Positions 1 through 5,553 of a stretch of 7,480 bases of DNA are shown here, one piece after another. A program made the position numbers and the translations under genes. Numbering within the stretch: the stretch's first letter is position 1; every line of letters begins with the position of its first letter. The notes below the pieces were generated by a model. That model worked only from the letters and a program-made list of their open reading frames with translations. It ran no database searches and was not told the origin of the DNA. Origin of the DNA: Patescibacteria group bacterium (lineage in GTDB: Bacteria; Patescibacteriota; Minisyncoccia; JAHIHE01). Where the stretch lies: positions 1 through 7,480 of the forward strand of contig JAHIHE010000127.1 of the NCBI GenBank assembly GCA_018899995.1, in the 5' to 3' direction.

Positions 1-183
1 CACGAACATATGGAAAAAATCAATCCGGAAAATCTGGAATTTAATTTAAATCTGTTGGCAAAAAATACTATCGCGGAAAAGGCAAAATTTGTTATCAAAA
101 AACCTGCCCGCTTCGCGTTGCGAAGCAAGGCGGGCGGGTCCGATAAGCCGGATATTTTGGTAAAAGAAATTGAGGGAGAATAA
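1..183 (+). CDS. C-terminal part of a HypA-like protein (partial)
   Basis: The reading frame is open from base 1 to a TAA stop at 181-183 and gives 60 residues of a C-terminus; the start lies to the left of the window. The stretch INPENLEFNLNLLAKNTIAE resembles the HypA (hydrogenase/urease nickel metallochaperone) pattern in which a 'PE.L.F...LLAK.T..E.A' segment precedes the zinc domain. The visible part has no CxxC pair, so the usual zinc finger is absent; short zinc-less HypA-like proteins would fit, as I recall them from CPR genomes. About 12 residues (PARFALRSKAGG region, bases 103-138) are encoded by a GC-rich palindrome and look like an in-frame insertion between FVIKK and the tail DILVKEIEGE. 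The gene converges on the first NUDIX gene, with only two bases between the stop codons. The coding call is fairly safe; the family name is a tentative resemblance. Confidence 0.55.
   Translation, partial: HEHMEKINPENLEFNLNLLAKNTIAEKAKFVIKKPARFALRSKAGGSDKPDILVKEIEGE
97..138 (-). terminator. Intrinsic terminator-like hairpin for the minus-strand NUDIX operon, inside the convergent gene
   Basis: On the minus strand a GC-rich imperfect palindrome (130-138 pairing with 103-111 with one G-T type mismatch, and a perfect inner stem GCTTCGC/GCGAAGC at 110-116 and 120-126 around a 3-base loop) is followed directly by six T residues (bases 97-102 read in reverse). This is the classic Rho-independent layout. 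It lies about 50 bp past the NUDIX stop at 186, where a terminator would be expected. On the plus strand the same bases are codons of the HypA-like gene and the T-run lies on the wrong side, so it should act only on minus-strand transcripts. Confidence 0.6.
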
Positions 184-185
184 AT

Positions 186-671
186 TTACTCAAATTTTTC
201 CAACACATAAATGCCGCTTGATTTTCTAATAACGCAATTGTAATAATTTTTTTCTCTATTTTTAACCATTTTATCTATAATAATAAAGTCGCTCGGAATG
301 ACTTTATTTTTTATTCTTTCTATCCCGGTCAAATCAAACCAATTCAATTTGCCTTCGCCACCGCTTTTGATTTCAACACTTTTCGGCGCAAGGTGGCAGA
401 TATGCAACAAAAAATGCTTGGCAATAATATCGTCTTCTTCGATTAAATGCTCGGAAACAATGCCTAAATAATCCCTGAATCCCGCTTTAATGCCCGATTC
501 CTCAAATATTTCCCGCGTGGCCGCTTGGGACAGGTGTTCATTTTTTTCAATTTTTCCTCCGGGCAAACCCAAAAGACCAACATAGTCCCCTTTTATCCGC
601 TCGATAAGGAGAATTTTATTGTTGTGAATCAAGGCACAGATTACGACTGACAAAGATAATTCCTTGTTCAT
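186..671 (-). CDS. NUDIX hydrolase (first of two)
   Basis: A NUDIX-fold pyrophosphohydrolase, 161 residues from the chosen start. The NUDIX box GX5EX7REUXEEXGU is complete: counting from this start it spans G39 to I61, with E45, R53, E54, E57, E58 and G60, and it follows the usual LPGG turn. The family hydrolyses nucleoside diphosphates linked to another group, such as damaged dNTPs, ADP-sugars or NAD(P)H; the substrate cannot be read from the sequence. The frame is open to an upstream ATG at 713, but that start would lie inside the 691-716 palindrome and add a non-conserved hydrophobic leader. The start at 671 sits about 20 bases below the palindrome, matching the arrangement of the second NUDIX gene. 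No clear Shine-Dalgarno sequence is present. It is the last gene of the HD-NUDIX-NUDIX block and is followed by the hairpin at 97-138. Confidence 0.9.
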   Translation of the reverse strand: MNKELSLSVVICALIHNNKILLIERIKGDYVGLLGLPGGKIEKNEHLSQAATREIFEESGIKAGFRDYLGIVSEHLIEEDDIIAKHFLLHICHLAPKSVEIKSGGEGKLNWFDLTGIERIKNKVIPSDFIIIDKMVKNREKNYYNCVIRKSSGIYVLEKFE

Positions 672-690
672 TTTTTTAATTTTATTTTTT

Positions 691-716
691 AGTATGATAA
701 TATGTATTACCATACT
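691..716. promoter_or_regulatory. Operator-like palindrome, copy 1 (imperfect)
   Basis: A 26-bp dyad with outer arms AGTATG/CATACT and 11 of 13 arm positions complementary. It has the same core as the copies at 730-757 and 1250-1275 (TATGATAAT, 4-bp centre, ATTACCATA here). It ends about 20 bases before the preferred NUDIX start at 671. Its centre is exactly 40 bp from that of copy 2. Repressor binding is inferred. Confidence 0.6.
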
Positions 717-729
717 GCGAGTTTTGTTT

Positions 730-757
730 CACTATGATAATTCATATTATCATAGTG
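730..757. promoter_or_regulatory. Operator-like palindrome, copy 2 (perfect 12-bp arms)
   Basis: Arms CACTATGATAAT and ATTATCATAGTG are perfectly complementary around the 4-bp centre TCAT. It lies between the two NUDIX genes, upstream of the first. No T-run follows on either strand, so it does not look like a terminator. Each arm contains TATGAT, a good -10 hexamer, so a protein bound here could also mask a promoter. Confidence 0.7.
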
Positions 758-788
758 ACCGAATTACTTGCTTGGATTATCCCAATTA

Positions 789-1226
789 TCAAAGTGTTTC
801 CATTTTTAGAGATTTTAAGTATTCTTGAATTGACTCAATTGCCGGCTGGTTAATATTTTTGGGAAGATTGTTGAAATTAAACCAGCCAATTGCTTCTGTT
901 TTTTCCGGCTCCATATTTTTTGGCTCTCCCCTGATAATTTTAGCCGCGTAATTAAAAGTTACCCAGTGCTGGTTTTCGGATTTTATTATATGGTCAGTGA
1001 AACCTATAAATCTAATCAGTTCAATGTCTATATCAAGCTCTTCTTTTATTTCGCGTTTTACGGCATCCTCCACCTTTTCGCCAAATTCAACCGCGCCGCC
1101 GGGCTTGCCCCAAAAACCGATTTCGTTTTTACTTTTACCGCCTCTTTTTATCAGCAAAGTTTCATTTTTGTCGTTTATTATCAGCGCGCCGCAGCCAACG
1201 CCAATGTAATCAATTCCTGGAATCAT
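789..1226 (-). CDS. NUDIX hydrolase (second of two)
   Basis: A 145-residue NUDIX-fold hydrolase of usual size for a single-domain member. The box runs from G44 to I66: G44, E50, R58, E59, E62 and E63 are all present, so the metal-binding glutamates are intact. D65 replaces the usual glycine near the end of the box, a change tolerated in some active members. FWGKPGG before the box and the WVTFNYAA segment after it recall nucleotide-triphosphate or ADP-ribose type NUDIX enzymes; the substrate is unknown. The ATG at 1226 has no strong Shine-Dalgarno sequence. A perfect operator-like palindrome ends 24 bases upstream. The gene lies 68 bp after the HD-domain gene and is separated from the next NUDIX gene by two more copies of that palindrome, so each NUDIX gene may have its own controlled promoter. 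Confidence 0.92.
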   Translation of the reverse strand: MIPGIDYIGVGCGALIINDKNETLLIKRGGKSKNEIGFWGKPGGAVEFGEKVEDAVKREIKEELDIDIELIRFIGFTDHIIKSENQHWVTFNYAAKIIRGEPKNMEPEKTEAIGWFNFNNLPKNINQPAIESIQEYLKSLKMETL

Positions 1227-1249
1227 AAATTTATTTCTTTTGTCTTTAC

Positions 1250-1275
1250 AGTATGATAATACATATTATCATACT
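1250..1275. promoter_or_regulatory. Operator-like palindrome, copy 3 (perfect 11-bp arms)
   Basis: Arms AGTATGATAAT and ATTATCATACT are perfect around the 4-bp centre ACAT. It lies between the stop of the HD-domain gene (1295) and the start of the second NUDIX gene (1226). On the minus strand TATGAT within the dyad could serve as a -10 hexamer, giving a leader of roughly 35 bases, but no good -35 is visible upstream. The matching regulator is not in the window. Confidence 0.7.
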
Positions 1276-1294
1276 TTTATTTTAAATTTTTATC

Positions 1295-1864
1295 TTAATC
1301 TTTTTTTAAACTTTTATCAAAATTGTAAAACCATTGCATTGGATTGCGTTTTTCCAAAGATTCTGCCAATAGTTTGGCGGACTTTGTTTTCAATTTTCGC
1401 ACTGAAAATTCGTGCCATTTGGCAAAATCTTCCGGCTTTTTGCTCAATACTTCTTTTTCTAAAAACATCTGATCAAGTGTATCGGCATCCTTTGCCACAA
1501 TCGCCTCTTTTGTTTTTCCTCTGCTTAATTCATCCAGTAAAGATTTTATTTCTTCTCCGCTGGGAATATTTTTGGTCTGGTCTTGATAAGCCAGCTTTTC
1601 TTTTTGTTCCGAATAAAATTTATTGATAAAATTAGCATCTCCGGTGCGAGCTTCGCAAATATCATGAAAAAGCGCCATTTTAAGCACTTTATTTTTATCC
1701 GCGCCCCCCAAATCAGCCAGTAAATACCCGATTACCGCGGTTCTGAAAGAATGCGACGCAACAGTGTCATTGGAATTAGGAATCACCTGCGTGTGCATGC
1801 GCCGCATATTGCGTAAAGTTCCCATTTCAAATATAAAATCGACAATAAAATTTAAATTTTTCAT
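1295..1864 (-). CDS. HD-domain hydrolase, YfbR-like 5'-nucleotidase family
   Basis: A 189-residue HD-domain phosphohydrolase. The metal-ligand pattern is complete: H38 (ASHSFR), H67-D68 (ALFHDICEA), E71 and D76 (TGD), and D128 (KDADTLDQ). This order and the wording of the motifs match the HD_3/YfbR-type family, whose E. coli member removes phosphate from deoxynucleoside 5'-monophosphates using a divalent metal. It should be a soluble cytoplasmic enzyme; the exact substrate is inferred from the family. It is the first gene of a same-strand block with two NUDIX hydrolases, which fits nucleotide-pool cleaning or salvage. The ATG at 1864 has an AT-rich leader with no Shine-Dalgarno sequence. A possible weak promoter (TTGTAT, 18 bp, TATATA) lies just upstream, but in such AT-rich DNA it carries little weight. 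Confidence 0.9.
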   Translation of the reverse strand: MKNLNFIVDFIFEMGTLRNMRRMHTQVIPNSNDTVASHSFRTAVIGYLLADLGGADKNKVLKMALFHDICEARTGDANFINKFYSEQKEKLAYQDQTKNIPSGEEIKSLLDELSRGKTKEAIVAKDADTLDQMFLEKEVLSKKPEDFAKWHEFSVRKLKTKSAKLLAESLEKRNPMQWFYNFDKSLKKD

Positions 1865-1978
1865 ATTTCTATTTTTTTCATTTATATAATTTCAAATTTT
1901 ATTAAAATACAAAAAAGCATTTTAATCTCCATAGGAAAAAACGATTTGCCGCCCTCCCACCCCTTCTAATTGAATCTG

Positions 1979-2044
1979 TTATCTTTTTCTCTTTTTAGTC
2001 GCTCTTTTTTTTATAACTCTTTTCTTCGTTTTTTTAGCTGCCAT
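1979..2044 (-). CDS. 21-residue Lys/Arg-rich basic peptide
   Basis: A short gene from ATG at 2044 to TAA at 1979. Of 21 residues, 9 are Lys and 4 Arg; the rest are Met, Ala, Thr, Val and Ile, with no acidic or aromatic residue. It has one of the two best ribosome binding sites in the window (AAAGGGGGTGA, 5 bases before ATG), the main reason to believe it is translated. It starts 42 bases after the stop of the DUF389 gene on the same strand and is probably co-transcribed with it. The composition resembles histone H1-like tails or very short basic ribosomal proteins, so binding to DNA or RNA is a reasonable guess, but I recognise no family. It could also be an accidental Lys-coding A-rich run; the Shine-Dalgarno sequence argues against that. 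Confidence 0.6.
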   Translation of the reverse strand: MAAKKTKKRVIKKRATKKRKR

Positions 2045-2049
2045 TTGTA

Positions 2050-2060
2050 TCACCCCCTTT
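2050..2060 (-). promoter_or_regulatory. Strong Shine-Dalgarno site of the 21-residue peptide gene
   Basis: On the minus strand AAAGGGGGTGA lies 5 bases before ATG and matches the anti-Shine-Dalgarno sequence well. Most longer genes nearby have no such site, so this decides the start of the short gene and supports its being real. Confidence 0.65.
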
Positions 2061-2086
2061 CTTTTTTATTCACAAAATACGGCTGA

Positions 2087-2779
2087 CTATTTTCTATTCA
2101 GCTTGTTATTTTCATTGATTATTTCAGCATGGGCGATTTTTCTTTTGGGATAAAACCTCATTAAAGAAAAAACCAACAAGCTGGTAAAAACAATTCCAAT
2201 CAAATTTATTAAAAATAACTGAAAAGATCCGGTAAAAATTTTATAATTCATTGTCGTAATGCCGATCGAAACTGCCGCCAAAGGCGGAATTAAGGCTACC
2301 GCTATCGCAACTCCGGGCAAAGCGGCGGAAAGCTTGGGTTTTACGAACGCAAAAGTTCCCGCTAATCCCGACAATACGGCGACATAGAAATAAGCCATAC
2401 TCGGGGTAAGTTTCGATATCGCGCCGCTTATTTCCAAAGGATTTGGAGGAATAAGCATAAAAGCGATTATGCAATTCAATATTAAAACAAAAAGTATTGA
2501 TTTGCCCAAAACAAATATTGACCTCCTTATTAATTCTTTATCAGATATGGAAACACCAAGCGCCAAACTTAAAATCGGTGCGAGGAGAGGCGTTACCAGC
2601 GTGCTCCCGATAATTACCGCCGTATTGTCAATCATTAATCCGATTGTGGCAAGCATGCCGGACAAGATTAACATGACAAAAAAATCTTCATCGGGAGAAC
2701 TTGAATCGATTATTTTTTTAACCGCGTTATTTTTTTCCTGATCGGAAAGATAGAATAATGAATAAATATCCATTGCCAT
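2087..2779 (-). CDS. DUF389 family integral membrane protein
   Basis: A 230-residue protein with about six hydrophobic segments (roughly residues 34-52, 55-76, 88-111, 128-146, 152-174, 186-207) and a short charged tail. Family wording is clear: MIDNTAVIIGSTLVTPLLAP near residues 49-68, an LSGLAGTFAF segment at 136-145, and LPGVAIAVALIPPLAAVSIG at 154-173. These belong to DUF389 (TIGR00341-type) proteins, found in bacteria and archaea with no settled biochemical role. It lacks the extra N-terminal soluble part of the longer family members. ATG at 2779 and an in-frame ATG two codons later are both possible starts; neither has a clear Shine-Dalgarno sequence. A candidate promoter at 2943-2971 would give a leader of about 155 bases containing the REP-like inverted repeat. 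The small basic peptide gene follows 42 bases downstream. Confidence 0.9.
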   Translation of the reverse strand: MAMDIYSLFYLSDQEKNNAVKKIIDSSSPDEDFFVMLILSGMLATIGLMIDNTAVIIGSTLVTPLLAPILSLALGVSISDKELIRRSIFVLGKSILFVLILNCIIAFMLIPPNPLEISGAISKLTPSMAYFYVAVLSGLAGTFAFVKPKLSAALPGVAIAVALIPPLAAVSIGITTMNYKIFTGSFQLFLINLIGIVFTSLLVFSLMRFYPKRKIAHAEIINENNKLNRK

Positions 2780-2804
2780 ATTTTTATTTTATCATAATTC
2801 CCTT

Positions 2805-2926
2805 GAATTACGAAACTCCCGAATGTTGTCATTGCGAGGAGCAGCAGCGACGCGGCAATCTCACATTCTGAGATAGAGATTGCTTCGCTACGCTCGCAAT
2901 GACAGAAAAGAGCTATTTCGTAATTC
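2805..2926. repeat. Outer inverted repeat enclosing a REP-like element
   Basis: GAATTACGAAA at 2805-2815 and its exact reverse complement at 2916-2926 form an 11-bp perfect inverted repeat, extendable to about 14 of 15 with the flanking CCTT/AAAG. It encloses the shorter palindromic element at 2828-2903. The whole 122-bp unit lies between the ftsW and DUF389 genes and falls in the predicted 5' leader of the latter. Confidence 0.7.
2828..2903. repeat. REP/MITE-like palindromic element of the 'GTCATTGCGAG...CTCGCAATGAC' type
   Basis: A 76-bp element with perfect 11-bp ends GTCATTGCGAG (2828-2838) and CTCGCAATGAC (2893-2903), plus an inner pair GCAATCTC (2855-2862) and GAGATTGC (2876-2883). This sequence style is known as a dispersed intergenic palindrome in many unrelated bacteria; its spurious translation contains HCERSEAIS. 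No transposase is present here, so it would depend on one elsewhere in the genome. Confidence 0.85.
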
Positions 2927-2942
2927 AAAGTAATTCATATTT

Positions 2943-2971
2943 ATTATACAATATTTTTCAACAAATGACTA
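2943..2971 (-). promoter_or_regulatory. Candidate sigma70-type promoter for the DUF389 gene
   Basis: On the minus strand TAGTCA (2966-2971) and a consensus TATAAT (2943-2948) are separated by 17 bp. The -35 matches 4 of 6 and overlaps the stop codon of ftsW. Transcription would start near 2936, just before the inverted repeat. Moderate support, since the background is AT-rich. Confidence 0.45.
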
Positions 2972-4093
2972 CAAAATGTACAATCCTTTTCGCGCCTTGG
3001 TGGTATATCTTGAAATATTTAAAATTATACCTGCCCCCAAGAGAGTAAAAATAAGCGAGGATCCTCCATAACTTATAAACGGCAAAGGAACCCCCGTAAG
3101 CGGCAGAAAGCGCGAAATCGCCCCAATATTTATAAAAAACTGCAGAATTATTGTAAGCGAAATTCCCGCGGCAAGCAACCGACCGAATTGATCCGGCGCG
3201 TTTTTGGCGACTAAAAAGCATCTCCATGCGAACGTCAAAAAAAGAACCATTAAAAACAGTACGCCGATAAAGCCTAATTCTTCCGCGAGTACGGCAAAAA
3301 TTGAGTCGCCGTGCGACTCGGGCAAATAATTGTATTTTTGCCGTCCCTGCAGAAACCCCATTCCCCAAAAACCGCCGGAGCCGATGGCAAGCATGGCTTG
3401 ATTGATTTGATAGCCGATACCCTGCGGATCCATCTCCGGGGAAAGATAAATTATGAAGCGGTTCATGCGATAGGGCTCAAAGCGAATAAGCATAAATAGG
3501 ACGGCCGACAAAAAAACGACCAAGAAAATTATGTGGGAAATTTTTCCGCCAGCAATGAAAAAAAGGGAAAACGAGGCAAAAACAATTATGCATAGCGTTC
3601 CGAGATTGGGCTGGGCCATAATCAAAATCCCCAAAATTCCCAGCATTATCATCAGCGGCAAAACCGTTTCCTTAAAATCTTTGACCTTCTCGCCTTTTTT
3701 GACGAACCAAGAAGCAAGATACGCGATAAATACCAGTTTTATCATTTCTGCCGGCTGAAACGACAAAGAACCGATAATCAGCCATCTTTTTGCTCCACCG
3801 TGCGAAAAACCGAGCGACGGAATAAAAACCAGCATAAGAGCCAAGACAGCCAGAATTAAAAGCGGCAGAACTAATTTTTTCCAGTGCTTGTAATAAACTT
3901 TTTGGGCGAAGAAAAACAGGAAAAGTCCCGGTAAAACCCCGTATAAAAATTGGTGCTTGGCGTAATAATAAATATCGCCGAAATTATCTTGTCCCTTAAC
4001 TAAGCTGGCGCTCGCCACCATCGCTAATCCAAAAGCCGTTAATAAAAAAACAATTGCAAGTAAAATATAATCCGGTTCATGCGGCTTGGTCAT
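2969..4093 (-). CDS. ftsW: FtsW/RodA family peptidoglycan glycosyltransferase
   Basis: A 374-residue SEDS-family membrane protein with about ten hydrophobic segments. SEDS proteins polymerise lipid II into glycan strands at the cytoplasmic membrane, working with a class B penicillin-binding protein. Landmarks in order: GGAKRWLIIGSLSFQPAE (about 99-116), QPNLGT (161-166), MDPQGIGYQINQA (221-233), GSGGFWG (238-244), YLPESHGDSIFAV (256-268) and PLPFISYGGSS (336-346). D263 in HGDS aligns with the catalytic aspartate of E. coli FtsW (HTDF). Most bacterial homologues have QPD where this has QPN. Length fits RodA as well as FtsW; local motifs do not settle which. The start codon overlaps the upstream ATP-grasp stop as ATGA, implying translational coupling. 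No partner penicillin-binding protein gene is in the window. Confidence 0.93.
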   Translation of the reverse strand: MTKPHEPDYILLAIVFLLTAFGLAMVASASLVKGQDNFGDIYYYAKHQFLYGVLPGLFLFFFAQKVYYKHWKKLVLPLLILAVLALMLVFIPSLGFSHGGAKRWLIIGSLSFQPAEMIKLVFIAYLASWFVKKGEKVKDFKETVLPLMIMLGILGILIMAQPNLGTLCIIVFASFSLFFIAGGKISHIIFLVVFLSAVLFMLIRFEPYRMNRFIIYLSPEMDPQGIGYQINQAMLAIGSGGFWGMGFLQGRQKYNYLPESHGDSIFAVLAEELGFIGVLFLMVLFLTFAWRCFLVAKNAPDQFGRLLAAGISLTIILQFFINIGAISRFLPLTGVPLPFISYGGSSLIFTLLGAGIILNISRYTTKARKGLYIL

Positions 4094-5547
4094 AGTGGTT
4101 TTAATTTTAGCCGTTTATAGATTTCCTTTGCCAAAAATTTTGTTTTTTTGTACGGTTCGCCACTGGAATCAGTCAGAGGCAGTAGGGATTCCACCCGCGC
4201 GCATTCGGATTCCGAACCGACTACGCGTCCGCTCGCATCTGCCAACACAACAAATTCACCGGCATTTCGCAAATCTTCTATTGAATATCCTTTGCGCGTA
4301 AAAATCAGCGCATTGCCTTTAAAAAGATAGACTCCGGATTTTAAATTTCCGCCAACCGAACATCTTGTGTTTTCTTTGTTCCTTATAACCAGTTGCGCGC
4401 CACTGATAGACCGCGAATTATAGATTATAGGTTGCCTGCACCGAGCGACTTGTGGTGAACGGAGTTGAACTAAGTCGAGGGGCGGGTTGTAATCTATTCC
4501 TAAAAATTCAAGAATATGAAACGCCAGCATGGGAATCTGTCCGGATTTAATTTCTGACTTGGTATAGAAAGGCAGCGATGCCACCATCCGCGGATTAATT
4601 TCAATTAAATAAACATTTTTATTTTCGCCGCCAACAACGAAATCCAGCCCGAAAATGCCCTTGTAATTTCTTCCTTTCATATATTTTCCGATTTTTTCGG
4701 CAATATTTTCAATTTCTTTAAGCGCTTCGGAAGAAATTGCCAAACTGCCCCAGTCGTTTCCGCAGGTCGTACCGCTGTTATTCGTGCATTCTTTGACGCC
4801 GGTAATCTGATAGCATGGTTTTCCTATAATAATTTCATGAGCGGTAATGCACGCGTTAATGGTAACGGGCGTTCCTTTTATAAATTTGGACACTTTTACC
4901 AATACGGGGTCTTTATTCGCCGCTTTGGCCAAAGAATTGCTGAAAAATTTGGCGTACTCCGCGATGTTTTTGATGAAAAAAGTCGCGTTACCGGCAAATC
5001 CGCCGCCGAACTGAACGACAAAATGATCATAATATTTTTTAAGCTCGTAAAAGCTTACCCTGCGCAAATCAAATGTATCGGCTACGGGGGTTTTCACTTT
5101 CGCGGCTTTGGCAATCGCCAAAAAATTTAACTTATTTTCCAGCTCGCGCGACAAACCCGCTGGATTGTTTAAAATTGTCCATTGATTAATCCGCGCTATT
5201 TTCTCCGCCGCAAACGTCGGTTTGAATAAAATAATCGCGGGCGGAAAATTATCGGAGGAATTTTTCTTAATGTACTTTTTAACAAGACGATGATTTAAAA
5301 GCAGGGCTGAACTCCGAAAAATAATATTTTTTCTCCCCATCTCTTTTTCCAAACAAAACACCTTAACGCCTTTTTCAATCAAATAATCAACTTCGTCGTC
5401 ATAGTCAATGCAAACAATATGATAATTTGGAATAATTTTTTCAAGCCCTACGCCCTTATCAACATTATTGGTAACATAAAAAATCGGAGTTTTTATTCCT
5501 TGAAAAATTTTCTTTAGTTCGTTAATGCTGTTAATCCGCGGTATCAT
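4090..5547 (-). CDS. ATP-grasp domain protein, ligase of unknown substrate
   Basis: A 485-residue protein. Residues 1 to about 130 look like a Rossmann-type pre-ATP-grasp domain (FYVTNNVD, IVCIDYDDEVDYL). Residues about 135-345 form the ATP-grasp fold: a glycine-rich loop GGGFAGNAT at 181-189, GLDFV around D302, and EINPR at 316-320, whose Glu and Asn normally bind Mg-ATP. Family members couple a carboxylate to an amine or thiol through an acylphosphate; the substrates here are not evident and it is not a typical D-Ala-D-Ala ligase. The C-terminal 110 residues (GAQLVIRNKENTR onwards) resemble a small accessory domain I cannot name. Residues about 356-372 (LDLVQLRSPQVARCRQ) are encoded by a repeat-like insertion joining the two parts. 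It follows the PF06695 gene by 6 bp and overlaps ftsW by 4 bp, so its substrate may relate to the cell envelope. Confidence 0.85.
   Translation of the reverse strand: MIPRINSINELKKIFQGIKTPIFYVTNNVDKGVGLEKIIPNYHIVCIDYDDEVDYLIEKGVKVFCLEKEMGRKNIIFRSSALLLNHRLVKKYIKKNSSDNFPPAIILFKPTFAAEKIARINQWTILNNPAGLSRELENKLNFLAIAKAAKVKTPVADTFDLRRVSFYELKKYYDHFVVQFGGGFAGNATFFIKNIAEYAKFFSNSLAKAANKDPVLVKVSKFIKGTPVTINACITAHEIIIGKPCYQITGVKECTNNSGTTCGNDWGSLAISSEALKEIENIAEKIGKYMKGRNYKGIFGLDFVVGGENKNVYLIEINPRMVASLPFYTKSEIKSGQIPMLAFHILEFLGIDYNPPLDLVQLRSPQVARCRQPIIYNSRSISGAQLVIRNKENTRCSVGGNLKSGVYLFKGNALIFTRKGYSIEDLRNAGEFVVLADASGRVVGSESECARVESLLPLTDSSGEPYKKTKFLAKEIYKRLKLKPL
4432..4482. repeat. Dispersed-repeat-like insertion inside the ATP-grasp gene, in frame
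   Basis: The stretch has an imperfect dyad (CGACTT at 4445-4450 with AAGTCG at 4472-4477, flanked by CCTGC and GCGGG) and two similar half units, GTGAAC and GTTGAAC. On the minus strand it reads CTCGACTTAGTTCAACTCCG and onward, a wording typical of short dispersed repeats. It replaces ordinary coding sequence by about 17 codons rich in Arg, Gln and Leu, without a frameshift. A related-looking repeat lies at 6202-6234. Confidence 0.55.
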
Positions 5548-5553
5548 ATAAAA

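Noticed and set aside
672..713. Upstream in-frame start of the first NUDIX gene at 713
   Set aside because: It would place the start codon inside the operator-like palindrome and add a 14-residue leader not seen in NUDIX proteins; there is no Shine-Dalgarno sequence. ATG 671 is preferred.
1250..1275. Palindrome copy 3 as the terminator of the HD gene
   Set aside because: On the minus strand no T-run follows the stem, the stem is AT-rich, and the same palindrome occurs twice more in front of genes.
1861..1920. Two mini-frames before the HD gene: 12 codons from 1920 after a GGAG, and 6 codons from 1881 overlapping the HD start as ATGA
   Set aside because: They are too short and AT-rich to separate from chance. 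They could be leader peptides, but nothing beyond the GGAG supports them.
2710..2928. A 72-residue minus-strand frame containing HCERSEAIS
   Set aside because: It is the well-known spurious translation of the dispersed GTCATTGCGAG palindrome, with no family support, and its end overlaps the DUF389 gene.
4086..5130. Plus-strand frames of 60-97 residues inside the ATP-grasp gene
   Set aside because: They lie opposite a clear family member with intact motifs and show no motifs of their own.
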